A DNA stretch of 41,205 nt from a bacterium (lineage in GTDB: Bacteria; Verrucomicrobiota; Verrucomicrobiia; Limisphaerales; UBA8199), in contig JAJYHY010000023.1 in assembly GCA_021784555.1 (NCBI GenBank), positions 1 through 41,205 of the forward strand. The letters are read 5' to 3'. The notes under the pieces are model-generated. The model did not search any database and had not been told where the DNA came from. It was given only the letters and a program-made list of their open reading frames with translations. Position numbers and translations under genes: made by a program. This document shows positions 8,622-17,217 of this stretch, piece after piece; position 1 is the first letter of the stretch; each line of letters starts with the position of its first letter.

Positions 8622-9992
8622 ATGAATCAAGACACACACGATTTTGACTTCAACCGTCGCGATTTCCTCAAGGGCGGTTCCCTCGCCACGCTTATGACCA
8701 TGCTGGGGGGTGTCCGGCTCTTCGCTCAAAGCAGCGAAAACCACGACAACTCCAGCAAATATACCGGTCCAAAACTTCAGGTGGGCATCATCGGTTTGGG
8801 TCCCTGGGGCCGGCAAATCCTCGAAACGCTCAACCTGGTCGATGAGGCCAAGGTGGCCGCTATATGCGACAACTATAAGGCGTTCCTGCACCGCGGATCG
8901 CGGATGGCGCCCAAGGAGGCGATCAAGACCCTCAATTACAAGGACATCCTCAACAACAAGGACGTTCAGGCCGTGGTCATCGCCATCCCCACCTACCTGC
9001 ACAAGGACATGGCCATCGAGGCCCTGAAGGCCGGCAAACACGTCTATTGCGAGGCTCCTTTGGCCAACACCATCGAGGATACGCATGCCATCTGCCTCGC
9101 CGCGAAGAACACCCCCCAGGTTCTCTTCCAGGCCGGATACCAGAATCGTTGCGACCCTAACCGCCTCTTTCTCGTCCCCTTCATCCGTGAAGGCTCCCTG
9201 GGCATCAATGCCGTGGGCCGCGCCCAATGGCACAAAAAGACGAGCTGGCATATTACCGCGCCTACCGACGCGAGAGAAAAAGCCGCCAATTGGCGCCTGC
9301 ACAATGCCACCTCCATCGGATTGGCCGGCGAACTCGGCTGCCACCAATTCGATGACATATCCTGGTTCCTCAACGCCAAACCCACCGCCATTACCGGCTG
9401 GGGCGCCATCGCGCGCTGGAAAAGCGACGGACGCGACGTGCCCGACACCGTCCAGGCCGTGTTTGAATATCCCGCGGGCGTCAATTTCGTGTACGACGCC
9501 ACCCTCGCCAACTCCTTCGACGCCAGCTACGAAATGGTCTATGGCAGCGACGCCGCCATCATGCTGCGCGATGACCAGATCTGGATGTTCGAGGAAATTG
9601 ATTCCCCCCTCCACGGCTGGGAGGTCTTCGCCAGCAAAAAGAAGTTCATCGACGAGACCGGCATCGCCATCCGGGCCAACGCCAGCAAGGCCGTGCAGAA
9701 GCCTCAAAGCCAAATGACGCAAACGGAGCTCATCCAGCAGAGCCCCCTCTATTCCGCCCTGAGCAACTTCTCCCTCAACGCGCTCAATGTGGCTACAACC
9801 GTAGAAGGCCTCAAGGAGCTCGGAGAACTGGATACAGACAGCGTGAGAAGCGAAGTGAACAAACTCAAGCTTTGGCCTGCCCCGGGTTACACCGAAGGCT
9901 TCCAGGCCACCGTGACCGCTATCAAGGCCAACGAGGCCATTCTGCAGCGCAAACGGATCGAATTGAAATCGGACACCTATGAATTGGCTTGA
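8622..9992 (+). CDS. Tat-exported Gfo/Idh/MocA family oxidoreductase
   Basis: The 456-residue protein starts with a twin-arginine signal, NRRDFLKGG (Arg12-Arg13), and a hydrophobic stretch ending near FAQ, so it is predicted to be exported folded with its cofactor. The mature part begins with a Rossmann fold, VGIIGLGPWGR (glycines 58-63), and continues with the alpha/beta domain seen in GELGCHQFDDISWFL. In place of the family EKP motif, whose Lys is usually catalytic, the sequence reads CEAPLAN (Glu144-Ala145-Pro146). It may be a dehydrogenase, a glycoside-processing enzyme of the NAD-dependent redox type, or a non-catalytic sugar binder; the substrate cannot be told. It stands divergent to mreB and 48 bases ahead of the YceI-like gene. 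Confidence 0.88.
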   Translation: MNQDTHDFDFNRRDFLKGGSLATLMTMLGGVRLFAQSSENHDNSSKYTGPKLQVGIIGLGPWGRQILETLNLVDEAKVAAICDNYKAFLHRGSRMAPKEAIKTLNYKDILNNKDVQAVVIAIPTYLHKDMAIEALKAGKHVYCEAPLANTIEDTHAICLAAKNTPQVLFQAGYQNRCDPNRLFLVPFIREGSLGINAVGRAQWHKKTSWHITAPTDAREKAANWRLHNATSIGLAGELGCHQFDDISWFLNAKPTAITGWGAIARWKSDGRDVPDTVQAVFEYPAGVNFVYDATLANSFDASYEMVYGSDAAIMLRDDQIWMFEEIDSPLHGWEVFASKKKFIDETGIAIRANASKAVQKPQSQMTQTELIQQSPLYSALSNFSLNALNVATTVEGLKELGELDTDSVRSEVNKLKLWPAPGYTEGFQATVTAIKANEAILQRKRIELKSDTYELA

Positions 9993-10040
9993 TGCATCAC
10001 GCGTCAATAACATTGAACATTGATGAGAATGACAAGAACG

Positions 10041-10724
10041 ATGAACATGAAGATTCGCACACTCCTCTCCTCCACCCTCGCCTTGGCGTTGACAGCCGCT
10101 TTTTCAGCCCGGGCCGCCGACACGACCCGGCTAAACGCCCGCTCTGGCAGCACCCTGACGGTCTATGGCACCTCCAATATCCATGACTGGCAGGTGCGAT
10201 GCCATCTCATCATTGGCAACATCGAAGTCGGCCCTAATTTCCCGACCAAACCCGGCCAACAGGTGACGCCTGGAAAAGTCGAGGCGACTGGCCATGCCTG
10301 GCTCATCGTCCGCTCGCTCAAAAGCATCTACAAGGATGGCACTCCCTACGAGGCCTCGATGGACAACGTCATGTACGACCACCTCAAGGTGGACAAGTTA
10401 CCGGCAAACCGCCTGATCAACTATTACCTGACTGGCCTGGTCCTCAAGCAAGTGCCTAGGGATAAGAGCTCTCCGTATCTGTTCGACTCCACCGGCAAGC
10501 TGGTCGTGGCGGGTGTGACCAACACCATCTCCATGCCTATCCAGGTCATGCCCCTCGGCAATGCCATGCATGAAATCAAAATCTCCGGCACCGCCAATCT
10601 CAAAATGACCGATTTCGGGGTCATTCCGCCAGCCCCTAAACTAATGATATTCATCCATACCGCCGATCCGGTCAAAGTCGTCTTCGACTGGATGGTCGCC
10701 CCCGCGCGCAAGAAGGCCAAGTAA
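10041..10724 (+). CDS. YceI-like periplasmic lipid-binding protein
   Basis: A secreted protein of about 227 residues with an N-terminal signal peptide (MNMKIRTLLSS, hydrophobic core, ending SARA before ADT). The mature sequence opens with LTVYGTSNIHDWQVRC, like the first strands of the YceI lipocalin-like barrel, and contains the family's pattern of small-deviation strands (TGKLVVAGVTNTISMPIQV). YceI-family proteins bind polyisoprenoid or amide lipids; no ligand can be inferred here. Several in-frame starts exist (10020 TTG; 10023, 10029, 10041 and 10047 ATG); 10041 gives the best signal peptide and none has a clear ribosome-binding site. It is probably co-transcribed with the preceding gene. 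Confidence 0.75.
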   Translation: MNMKIRTLLSSTLALALTAAFSARAADTTRLNARSGSTLTVYGTSNIHDWQVRCHLIIGNIEVGPNFPTKPGQQVTPGKVEATGHAWLIVRSLKSIYKDGTPYEASMDNVMYDHLKVDKLPANRLINYYLTGLVLKQVPRDKSSPYLFDSTGKLVVAGVTNTISMPIQVMPLGNAMHEIKISGTANLKMTDFGVIPPAPKLMIFIHTADPVKVVFDWMVAPARKKAK

Positions 10725-10910
10725 GCAGAAAGCGGCACGTTCGCGGGTGAAGTTCCAGAGTTGAGAGGTGTGGTTGCTCGCGGACGCTCTTTGCGCGGGT
10801 GCGAGAACGAACTCCGCTCGACGCTGGAGGAGTGGATCCTTGTGGGCCTGCGCCTGGGTTACAAACTCCCGGTATTGAGCGGCATTGACCTGCAAGCGAA
10901 TCAAATCTCG
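10725..10910. other. Intergenic stretch with no recognisable gene
   Basis: Lies between the YceI-like gene and the toxin-antitoxin remnant. A minus-strand frame here stays open but overlaps the coding end of the YceI-like gene and shows no family resemblance. I see no terminator or repeat I can support. Confidence 0.4.
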
Positions 10911-10987
10911 TGGGATGATGATGCAACAATGCCGGCCAGTTGCCCGGGCAATTTTCGCGAAAGATTCTGATCGAACAAAAGCTTCAC
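10911..10987 (-). pseudogene. Remnant of DUF5615 PIN-like toxin gene
   Basis: From a GTG at 10987 the minus strand reads V-KLLFDQNLSRKLPGQLAGI, the typical start of DUF5615 PIN-like toxins including the first acidic residue. It then degrades and meets a stop at 10911-10913 after about 24 codons, against about 110 in intact members. The GTG overlaps the stop of the upstream antitoxin remnant as GTGA, as in intact modules. Confidence 0.6.
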
Positions 10988-11103
10988 GCCTGAATCAGTC
11001 GCGTGTGGCGTTCGCGGTCGGCTGCGAACGCGAGGCAGGCACGGACATCTTCGGACGTGAGTTCAGGAAAAGAACCGCGGCTACAGTGGCATCTCCGCCC
11101 GTC
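10984..11103 (-). pseudogene. Remnant of DUF433 antitoxin gene
   Basis: The minus strand encodes FPELTSEDVRACLAFAAD followed by RERHTRLIQA and a stop at 10984-10986. This is the conserved C-terminal helix pair of DUF433 (VapB45-like) antitoxins. The N-terminal DNA-binding half is not recognisable upstream and there is no start codon in a sensible place. The left limit is approximate. With the adjoining DUF5615 fragment it marks a decayed toxin-antitoxin locus. Confidence 0.65.
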
Positions 11104-11155
11104 TGCGCTGCTCCCCAATCGCAAATCTAAAATCGCAAACTACGCCCCGAGCACT

Positions 11156-11542
11156 TTAGGCCCCTTGGGAGTTGCCGGTCTTTGCCGCGTGCGTTTCCTT
11201 TTCCTTGACCAAGGTTGCCGCCTTGCCTAGGCGCTGGCGCAAATAAGTGAGTTTGGCGCGCCGGACGGCGCCGTGGCGCTCCACCTCGACCTTTTCGACG
11301 CGGGGCGAATGGATAGGAAAGACGCGCTCAACGCCTTCCCCGTAGCTGATGCGCCGCACGGTAAAGGTCTCGTTCAATCCATGGCCGCGTTTGCCGATAA
11401 CCACTCCGGAAAAGATCTGGATGCGCTCTTTGTCGCCTTCGACGACTTTGGTGTGGACGCGCACCGTATCGCCCACTGAAAAGTCCGCGGGCGTCTTGCG
11501 AAATTGTTCCGACTCGATCTTATCAAGTAATACTTGGTTCAT
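11156..11542 (-). CDS. rplS: 50S ribosomal protein L19
   Basis: A structural protein at the 30S-50S interface. From the ATG at 11542 ([10 protein letters not shown]) it has 128 residues. It shows the L19 signatures [32 protein letters not shown] and [22 protein letters not shown], plus the basic [20 protein letters not shown] seven codons upstream is also in frame but adds non-family residues. It is the last gene of rpsP-khpA-trmD-rplS, 78 bases after trmD. Confidence 0.97.
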   Translation of the reverse strand: MNQVLLDKIESEQFRKTPADFSVGDTVRVHTKVVEGDKERIQIFSGVVIGKRGHGLNETFTVRRISYGEGVERVFPIHSPRVEKVEVERHGAVRRAKLTYLRQRLGKAATLVKEKETHAAKTGNSQGA

Positions 11543-11572
11543 AAATTCAAGAGCTACGCCCACGGCTGGAGT

Positions 11573-11590
11573 GCGGACGCCCTCGTCCGC
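11573..11590. repeat. GCGGACG-CCCT-CGTCCGC stem-loop
   Basis: A perfect 7-bp stem with a 4-base loop lies between trmD and rplS. The same core, GCGGACGCCCTCG followed by CCGC, recurs inside gspI (about 19427), so it belongs to a dispersed palindromic family and is not a gene-specific leader. Confidence 0.7.
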
Positions 11591-11620
11591 ATGTCCGAAC
11601 CGCCTGAGCGGGCAAAAAAA

Positions 11621-12286
11621 TCAAAGCAGGTCCGGCCGCCGTTTTTTGGTGCGCAGCCTGGCCTGTTCATCGCGCCACAGCGCGATTTGCGCGTGGTTCC
11701 CGTTCAATAACACATCCGGAACTCTCATCCCGCGAAAATCCGCCGGGCGCGTGTACTGCGGATATTCCAGCAAGCCCTGGCTAAAGGACTCTTCGAGGGC
11801 GCTTTGTTCGTCGCCCAGCACCCCCGGTAACAGGCGGGTGACCGCGTCAATAACCACCATAGCCGGCAACGCGCCATTGGTCAGGACATAATCGCCAATC
11901 GACAGCTCATCGTCCGCCAACCGCTCGCGTACCCGCTCGTCAAATCCTTCGTAATGGCCCGAGACCAGGAGCAGATGCCTCTCTCCCGCCAACTCCCGCG
12001 CGATGGCCTGACTGAATTGCCGGCCCGCCGGCGACAACAGCAGCACGCGCGTGCCCTCGCTCGCCAGGTCCTCGATTGCCTCAAAAAGCGGCTCCGGCTT
12101 CAGCAACATGCCCGGGCCACCGCCAAAGGGCCGGTCATCGACCGTCTTATGCCGGTCATGGGCATAATCACGCAGATTATGAATCCGCAAATCCAACGTC
12201 CCGGTCTTTCGCGCCCGCTTGATGATGCTCTCGTCCAGCGGGCCGGCGAACATGCCCGGAAACAATGTGAGCACATCGATACTCAT
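11621..12286 (-). CDS. trmD: tRNA (guanine-N1-)-methyltransferase TrmD
   Basis: Methylates G37 of tRNAs reading CNN codons, using S-adenosylmethionine bound in a trefoil knot, and so prevents +1 frameshifts. The start at 12286 gives [13 protein letters not shown], the family N-terminus; the frame extends upstream but that portion is spurious. Motifs include [24 protein letters not shown] and [17 protein letters not shown], all in the knot region, and the C-terminal [20 protein letters not shown]. At 221 residues it is slightly shorter than E. coli TrmD. The normally adjacent rimM is missing between khpA and trmD (82-base gap). Confidence 0.96.
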   Translation of the reverse strand: MSIDVLTLFPGMFAGPLDESIIKRARKTGTLDLRIHNLRDYAHDRHKTVDDRPFGGGPGMLLKPEPLFEAIEDLASEGTRVLLLSPAGRQFSQAIARELAGERHLLLVSGHYEGFDERVRERLADDELSIGDYVLTNGALPAMVVIDAVTRLLPGVLGDEQSALEESFSQGLLEYPQYTRPADFRGMRVPDVLLNGNHAQIALWRDEQARLRTKKRRPDLL

Positions 12287-12368
12287 CGAGCACGTGATTC
12301 GGTCCGGGAAATTCAAAACCGGCGGGTGCGAGCGCCAACCGCTCCGAGCAAACCCTGCGCCCGCTTGC

Positions 12369-12614
12369 TCAGCCGGGCGGTGTATCCTCGACAATCTCCA
12401 GCGTGCAGCGCAGCCCCTTGCGCGCGCTGCCCGCCTGCAGCAGCGAGCGGATGGCATTAATCGTCATGCCCTGCCGCCCGATAATCTTTCCCACGTCCTG
12501 CGGGTGAAGCCGCAGCTCGTAGATGGTTGCCCCATCCCGCTCAACCGGCGTAATGGTGACCACTTCCGGATGCTGCACCAGCCCGGTGACGACATATTCG
12601 AGAAAGGCTTGCAC
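12369..12614 (-). CDS. khpA: KH-domain RNA-binding protein KhpA
   Basis: An 81-residue single KH-domain protein with the nucleic-acid-binding loop GKIIGRQG and the helix TINAIRSLL. KhpA proteins bind many RNAs and, with KhpB, affect cell elongation in Gram-positive bacteria. It starts with GTG at 12614, 16 bases after rpsP, its usual neighbour. A small stem-loop covers the rpsP stop just ahead of it. Confidence 0.92.
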   Translation of the reverse strand: MQAFLEYVVTGLVQHPEVVTITPVERDGATIYELRLHPQDVGKIIGRQGMTINAIRSLLQAGSARKGLRCTLEIVEDTPPG

Positions 12615-12618
12615 AACA

Positions 12619-12640
12619 ATAAAGCCGGCGTTAAGCCGGC
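12619..12640 (-). terminator. Stem-loop between rpsP and khpA, attenuator-like
   Basis: On the minus strand GCCGGC, a 5-base loop and GCCGGC are followed by TTTATT. The hairpin (12640-12624) overlaps the rpsP stop codon. A 6-bp GC stem with a short T-rich tail could act as a partial terminator, keeping ribosomal protein S16 output above that of the downstream genes. The tail is not pure T, so this is tentative. Confidence 0.35.
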
Positions 12641-12894
12641 ACGGCGTTCAGGGCCGCCTTGCCCGCTTTCTTGATAAAGCTGGCGACGGTCTCGCTGGGT
12701 AGGGCGCCCTTGCTCAGCCAATGGTTTGCCCGGTCCAGGTCGAGGGTAAAGTTGTCGCCCGTCCTCAGCGGTTGATAAGTGCCGAGTTCCTCGATGAACT
12801 TTCCGTCCCGCGGGCTGCGGCTGTCGGCCACGACAATGCGATACACGGGAGCATTCTTCGCGCCGACCCGCTTCAACCGAATTCTAACTGCCAT
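12631..12894 (-). CDS. rpsP: 30S ribosomal protein S16
   Basis: An 87-residue small-subunit protein needed for 30S assembly. It begins [20 protein letters not shown] and contains the diagnostic [20 protein letters not shown] and the lysine-rich end. It is the first gene of the rpsP-khpA-trmD-rplS cluster. No strong consensus promoter was found upstream; the best match is TTGCCA with TAACCT 17 bases on, which is weak. Confidence 0.98.
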   Translation of the reverse strand: MAVRIRLKRVGAKNAPVYRIVVADSRSPRDGKFIEELGTYQPLRTGDNFTLDLDRANHWLSKGALPSETVASFIKKAGKAALNAVPA

Positions 12895-13304
12895 AATTCA
12901 TCAATTTCGTCTGGGTGCAGCGGTCCGAACCGATTGCCACACACCGTAATACCTGCCAAAAGAAAGGGGAGGTTAGTCGAAGCCCCCGGAATTGGCAAGT
13001 CTTTTGGCTAGAAAAATCATGAGCGGGGCGCAAGACAAAAACCCTCGGCACGCGGCGCACACGTGCAATCGGCGGCACTCCGGAACCGGTTGACGTGTCG
13101 CAGGCTACAAACCCAATGCCACTAACATTCTCTGGTTCCAACCGGCGTCCTCTTCGTCCCGGAGGGACGCTTGGCGGTCCTCACTTTTTCCGCGGTGAAC
13201 GAAGGGAAGTGGCGGAAAAGGCCGCAGGACTGACCCCGGCCCCTTCCGTGTCCGACACATTTAATCACACCCCTTCTTAACCCCGGGGTCCAGGGCAGGG
13301 TCCT
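12895..13304. other. Intergenic region upstream of rpsP
   Basis: No gene supported. It should hold the rpsP promoter. It contains GGGGCGCAAGACA at 13025-13037 (a 13-mer found four times in the window), a small CGTCCC-GGA-GGGACG hairpin near 13158-13172, and GGACTGACCCC at 13228-13238, whose reverse complement recurs in gspI at 19359-19369. These look like fragments of dispersed repeats. Confidence 0.5.
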
Positions 13305-13514
13305 TCAGGCGACCGGCGTGGGATCGTTGATGGAAACGATATGGAGCGGATTGATACTGTGTGAAATTCCCTCTCGGTCAATCACGACCACCACCCTGGG
13401 ATGCAGCGCGATAAAATCCCTCTGGGGCACGGGCAACTCCCTGCCGTCGCTGAGGCGAATGACAAAAGGCTGGAAGCCCTTGCTCAGGCGCTGGCGGATT
13501 TGGTCCACAATCAT
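13305..13514 (-). CDS. Small conserved hypothetical protein
   Basis: A 69-residue cytoplasmic protein without a named domain. The pattern IRQRLSKGFQPFVIRLSDGR then ELPVPQRDFIALHPRVVVV and a closing INPLHIVSI matches a family of small beta-rich proteins common in Planctomycetes and Verrucomicrobia, recalled as FQPF, DGR, V.H.DF and I.L..V motifs. The start ATG at 13514 has no competitor. It is a single gene, convergent with nothing, and its function is unknown. Confidence 0.75.
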   Translation of the reverse strand: MIVDQIRQRLSKGFQPFVIRLSDGRELPVPQRDFIALHPRVVVVIDREGISHSINPLHIVSINDPTPVA

Positions 13515-13651
13515 GCCTCAGCCTGCAGCTCACCGAGTAGAGGACAAGATCCAATTTGCCTGTTCCGAAAAGGCAGCTCATGACCTGCGCGGCTCAACCC
13601 AGGTCTTGACTCGACGCCGATCGGCGCTTCTAATCGGGCAGGCGAGGCACC

Positions 13652-14119
13652 ATGGGAAGCTACTCAGACATTGCCATAAGCGGATGGGAGGCATTCGCAT
13701 CGCAGGCCATCTTGGCCGGAGCGGGCTACTGTGCCGCCACTTGGCTTGCACGACGCACCCCTTCCCCGCCACGGGAGATATACATCGCCCGCCTTGGTCT
13801 GATGGCCGCCTTTCTCGGATGCTGGTGGTTTCTCTACGCTCCATTCTGCTGTCGCGCCGTGGGCGGCAACGAGCTCCTTATAGGCTTTTGGTGCGCGGTC
13901 GCAAGGCAGGCGGGTCGCTACTACGGTCTCCACACGATTTGGGCGTGGTGCGCCATCGCAGTGATCGACTGGCCAGGGAAGCCACGCTACCTGGCAAGCG
14001 GGGGTGGCGCCAGGGTATTCGCCCTATCATTCCTCATCCTGATCGTCAGCGAATGCCGAACGACAGGGTCGAACGAGCCACCAGCCGACCGATCGGTTTA
14101 CCCGGAGGTGGGGCAATAG
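13652..14119 (+). CDS. Putative small membrane protein
   Basis: A 155-residue frame with at least two hydrophobic segments: one around IARLGLMAAFLGCWWFLYAP and one around ARVFALSFLILIVSEC. It has a hydrophilic tail. No family is recognised. A longer frame on the same strand (13318-14208) overlaps it but is Arg/Ser-rich and looks like a shadow. The ATG at 13652 is preceded by GGCGAGG, a weak ribosome-binding site. It ends 62 bases from the convergent SNF2 gene. It could be a spurious frame. Confidence 0.45.
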   Translation: MGSYSDIAISGWEAFASQAILAGAGYCAATWLARRTPSPPREIYIARLGLMAAFLGCWWFLYAPFCCRAVGGNELLIGFWCAVARQAGRYYGLHTIWAWCAIAVIDWPGKPRYLASGGGARVFALSFLILIVSECRTTGSNEPPADRSVYPEVGQ

Positions 14120-14181
14120 ACGCAACCGTTCTCCGACGAACTTGCCACTCCGCCCCTGCTTCCAAATCATGCCCATGCCCG

Positions 14182-17010
14182 CTACCGAGCGCCGCCCTCC
14201 GCCGCTAGCGGCAGGAGCAATTCCAGCACCGGGCCGCAGGGGCGGGTCGCGTCCTGGACGAAATCACACACTGGCGACAAGGCTTTGTTCCAGCAAGTTG
14301 AAAGCGGCGGCAAGAGGGCCTCTTTGACGCCTGCCGGCTCAGGCAGGCGCTGCTGGACGGCCAGGGCGCAGCCCAGCGGCGCCAGGCCTTCGAGCAAGGC
14401 GGCTCGGGCCTCCTCCGCCAGACCGCCGTTCTCGAGCAACGAGGCCATCTTGAGCTTGCGGGCCGCAAGCTGCCGGTGCGCGGCAATCTTCTCCAGTTCA
14501 CTCGCCGAAAGCGGCGGCGGGGCGGCTTCGGCAGTTTCCTCCGGCCATAGCGGACGGCTGGCGCGCGTGGTCTTGGCGACGAGGCCGGCGTCGATGAGCC
14601 GTTGCAGGGCCTCGTCAGTGGCGCGGTCGATGACTTCCAGCCGCACCGGGCTGAGCGGGTCCCACTGGCCGGGGCCGAAGTATTCTTCGTGCAGGGAGCC
14701 GAGCCTTTCGCGCCACTGCGGTGCGTCCCGCTCGACGACGACATAGAGGACGGAATGAGGCCCCTCGTTTGGATAGCGTTCCTCGCAGCGAACCATGGCC
14801 CCGTTGATGCGCTGTTGAGCGGCGGCGGCGAAGCCCCGTGTGCGGTCGGCCGGCAGGGGTGGCTTGGCGGCGGGCGCCCCGGGTATGGCGGTTGGACTCA
14901 GGGGTGTAACCAGTTGCTGGAGCTTGGCCAGGAAGGCCTGGCGTCCGCTGGTGAGCTTGATCTCCCTGAAATCGCCCTTGGCCTCCAGCACGCCATCAGC
15001 CAGGGCCTGTTTCATGGAAAGGGTGCCGAGCATGTTGTGCTCGATGGTGCTTTCAGAAACCAGGTTGATGACCGTTACCGCGCGCGTTTGGTGCTTGCGC
15101 CAGGCGCGGGCGATGCGCTGCTCCAATTTGGCCGGGTTCCACGGCAGGTCGCAATTGATGACCACGCTGGCGTTCTGCAGGTTCAAGCCCGAGGCCCCGG
15201 AATCGGTGCTCAAAAAGAGGCGGCAATTCGGGTCCGACTTGAAGGCGTTGATCTCGGCCCGGCGCCGTTTCTGAGGCACGGAGCCGGTGTGCCAAGCGAA
15301 GCCGAGGTTGAGCCGGCGGCAGAGTTCCTGCACGAGCATCAGCATCCGTTCCCATTCGGAAAAGACGATGACTTTGACATCCGGATTGTCGCGGCATTCC
15401 TCCAGAATCTTCTCCAACTCCGCCAGTTTCGGGCAGGCGCGCTGCTCCGGGTTGAGAATAAAATTAGTGTCGCAGACCATCCGCATCATCGCCAGGTGCC
15501 GCATGAGCCTTTCCTGCTCCTGCTGGGTGAGGGGACGGCGCCGGGCTAAGGCCGCCAGTTTCATAACGATGCTGGCGTGCGATTCGTATTCGGACTGCTG
15601 CTCGTCGCTGAGCCGGACGAAGAAGTTGCGGTCGCTGCGCTCCGGCAATTCGGTTTCAACCTCGGCCTTGCGTCGGCGCAGCATGTAAGGCGTGATGCGC
15701 TCGTGGAGTTTGTCGAGGTTGCGGTAGCCGGTGGGCTTGCCGCGGTCGTCGAGTTCGTAAAACTCGCGGTTGAAGCGGAAGAGCGGCCCCAGCAGGCCGG
15801 GGTTGAGGAAGGACATCAGGGAAAAGATCTCGTCGATGCGGTTCTCGATGGGAGTGCCGGTGAGCACAAAGGCATAGCGGCTGGCCAATCGTTTGATGGC
15901 CTGGCTGGTCTTGGTATTCCAGTTCTTGATCCGCTGCGCCTCGTCGAGGACCACAATGTCCGGAAGCAACCGAGCGTTGACATCGAGCGAGTCCGCCAGC
16001 ATCTGCTCGTAGTTTACGATGGTAAAAAACGGCGGCGCCGAGCCATTCCCCGACCCGGATGCGGCGGAGGCGCCGCTGGCTTGTGGGTTGGCAGTGTCGT
16101 AGGCCCTGAGCCGGCGGGAGCGTCCGCCGAAAACGAGCTGATAGGATAAATCGGTGAATCGTTGGATCTGCTCTTCCCACTCGGTCTTCAGAGAGGCGGG
16201 CGTGACCACGAGCACCCGTTCGGCCTGGCCCAGGCGATGGAGCAAGGCGCAAGCGGCAATGGCCTGAATGGTCTTGCCCAGTCCCATCTCGTCGGCCAGC
16301 AGCGCCCGCTCCGTGAAGGCCAAGTGAAGCATGCCTTCGCGCTGGTAAGGGAAAAGCGGGACTTTGGTCTCATGGGCGGGCCATTCTCCGGTCTGAACTT
16401 TCAACTCGTACTGGCGCCGCAAGAGCTTGCGTTGCTCGGCCCGGCGCCCGGTTTCGAGCCAGGGACCGAGTTCCTGCGAGAGCCGCAAGTCCGGAATCTG
16501 CCGTGCGGCGACTTCTTTGAGGGCCTCCAGCGCTTCCTCTATCTGGCCGGCGCGGAGCAGGCCGTCGTCATTGAACCATTCCTTGAGCCGGGCGGGAAGC
16601 TCCCTGCCGTCGGTCACCAGGCGCAACGTTCCGTGGGAGGCATCGGGAACCACGTCCAGCCGGTGGCTTCGGTCCCGGCGCGCCGTTTGGTAGAGCCGCC
16701 TGAATCGGGCCTGCAGGTGCAGCAGGACCGCCTCGACGTGCTTGCACGTGCCCAAGCCGTTGATGCGGAAATCGACGCAGTCGCAGGCAAACTGGCGCTC
16801 TGCCAAATCGCGGATCTCTATCGAGTAGGTCAGCCCGCTGCCGGACTTGACCCGGAAATTGGAATAGATTGGATAGCGCCCATCCAGGTTGGAAATGGCG
16901 AAATCCTCGCTCTGGGCACGGACACGCCGGCGGTTGATTTCGTCCTCGTCGGTCGTGCGCCAGTTATGAGCGGCGGGCAGCTCAATGTCAGTCGTTTGAT
17001 TTTTCGGCAT
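14182..17010 (-). CDS. SWIM zinc-finger SNF2-family helicase
   Basis: A DNA-dependent ATPase of the bacterial SNF2/RapA-like group that remodels protein-DNA or RNA polymerase-DNA complexes. The 942-residue protein has an N-terminal SWIM finger (Cys76, Cys78, Cys89, His91), then ATPase lobe 1 with DEMGLGKTIQ (Lys247) and DEAQ (356-359) plus TGTPIENR. Lobe 2 carries VIVFSEWERML, TDSGASGLNLQNA and the arginine-finger region QRIARAWRKHQ. The Walker B box is DEAQ rather than DEAH. A Gly/Ser/Ala-rich insert (about 311-327) interrupts lobe 1. The C-terminal 200 residues have no obvious domain. It stands alone, divergent from dedA. Confidence 0.93.
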   Translation of the reverse strand: MPKNQTTDIELPAAHNWRTTDEDEINRRRVRAQSEDFAISNLDGRYPIYSNFRVKSGSGLTYSIEIRDLAERQFACDCVDFRINGLGTCKHVEAVLLHLQARFRRLYQTARRDRSHRLDVVPDASHGTLRLVTDGRELPARLKEWFNDDGLLRAGQIEEALEALKEVAARQIPDLRLSQELGPWLETGRRAEQRKLLRRQYELKVQTGEWPAHETKVPLFPYQREGMLHLAFTERALLADEMGLGKTIQAIAACALLHRLGQAERVLVVTPASLKTEWEEQIQRFTDLSYQLVFGGRSRRLRAYDTANPQASGASAASGSGNGSAPPFFTIVNYEQMLADSLDVNARLLPDIVVLDEAQRIKNWNTKTSQAIKRLASRYAFVLTGTPIENRIDEIFSLMSFLNPGLLGPLFRFNREFYELDDRGKPTGYRNLDKLHERITPYMLRRRKAEVETELPERSDRNFFVRLSDEQQSEYESHASIVMKLAALARRRPLTQQEQERLMRHLAMMRMVCDTNFILNPEQRACPKLAELEKILEECRDNPDVKVIVFSEWERMLMLVQELCRRLNLGFAWHTGSVPQKRRRAEINAFKSDPNCRLFLSTDSGASGLNLQNASVVINCDLPWNPAKLEQRIARAWRKHQTRAVTVINLVSESTIEHNMLGTLSMKQALADGVLEAKGDFREIKLTSGRQAFLAKLQQLVTPLSPTAIPGAPAAKPPLPADRTRGFAAAAQQRINGAMVRCEERYPNEGPHSVLYVVVERDAPQWRERLGSLHEEYFGPGQWDPLSPVRLEVIDRATDEALQRLIDAGLVAKTTRASRPLWPEETAEAAPPPLSASELEKIAAHRQLAARKLKMASLLENGGLAEEARAALLEGLAPLGCALAVQQRLPEPAGVKEALLPPLSTCWNKALSPVCDFVQDATRPCGPVLELLLPLAAEGGAR

Positions 17011-17217
17011 TCAATAGATGATTGGGCGGAAGGGGCCGGAGTCGAGCCGGAATTATTGAAATATTATTCACCGGATGTTCACCGAGACCCAGGACGCGGC
17101 CATCCTCAACCGGTAAGCCATTGGTCAAACCGAAACCCAGCATTGCCATCCCTGCTACAGTCGTGAATACTGCTCCCGCGTCTGTTCGACTAACGACTGA
17201 GGACGAACAACCCTTTA

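Noticed and set aside
8586..10013. 475-codon minus-strand frame opposite the Gfo/Idh/MocA gene
   Set aside because: Antisense shadow; the plus strand has a Tat signal and Rossmann motif.
10641..10904. 87-codon minus-strand frame beside the toxin remnant
   Set aside because: It runs over the coding end of the YceI-like gene and does not resemble the DUF5615 C-terminus; no independent support.
13318..14208. 296-codon plus-strand frame overlapping the putative membrane protein
   Set aside because: Arg/Ser/His-rich with no hydrophobic pattern, and it runs antisense over the conserved 69-residue gene at 13305-13514.
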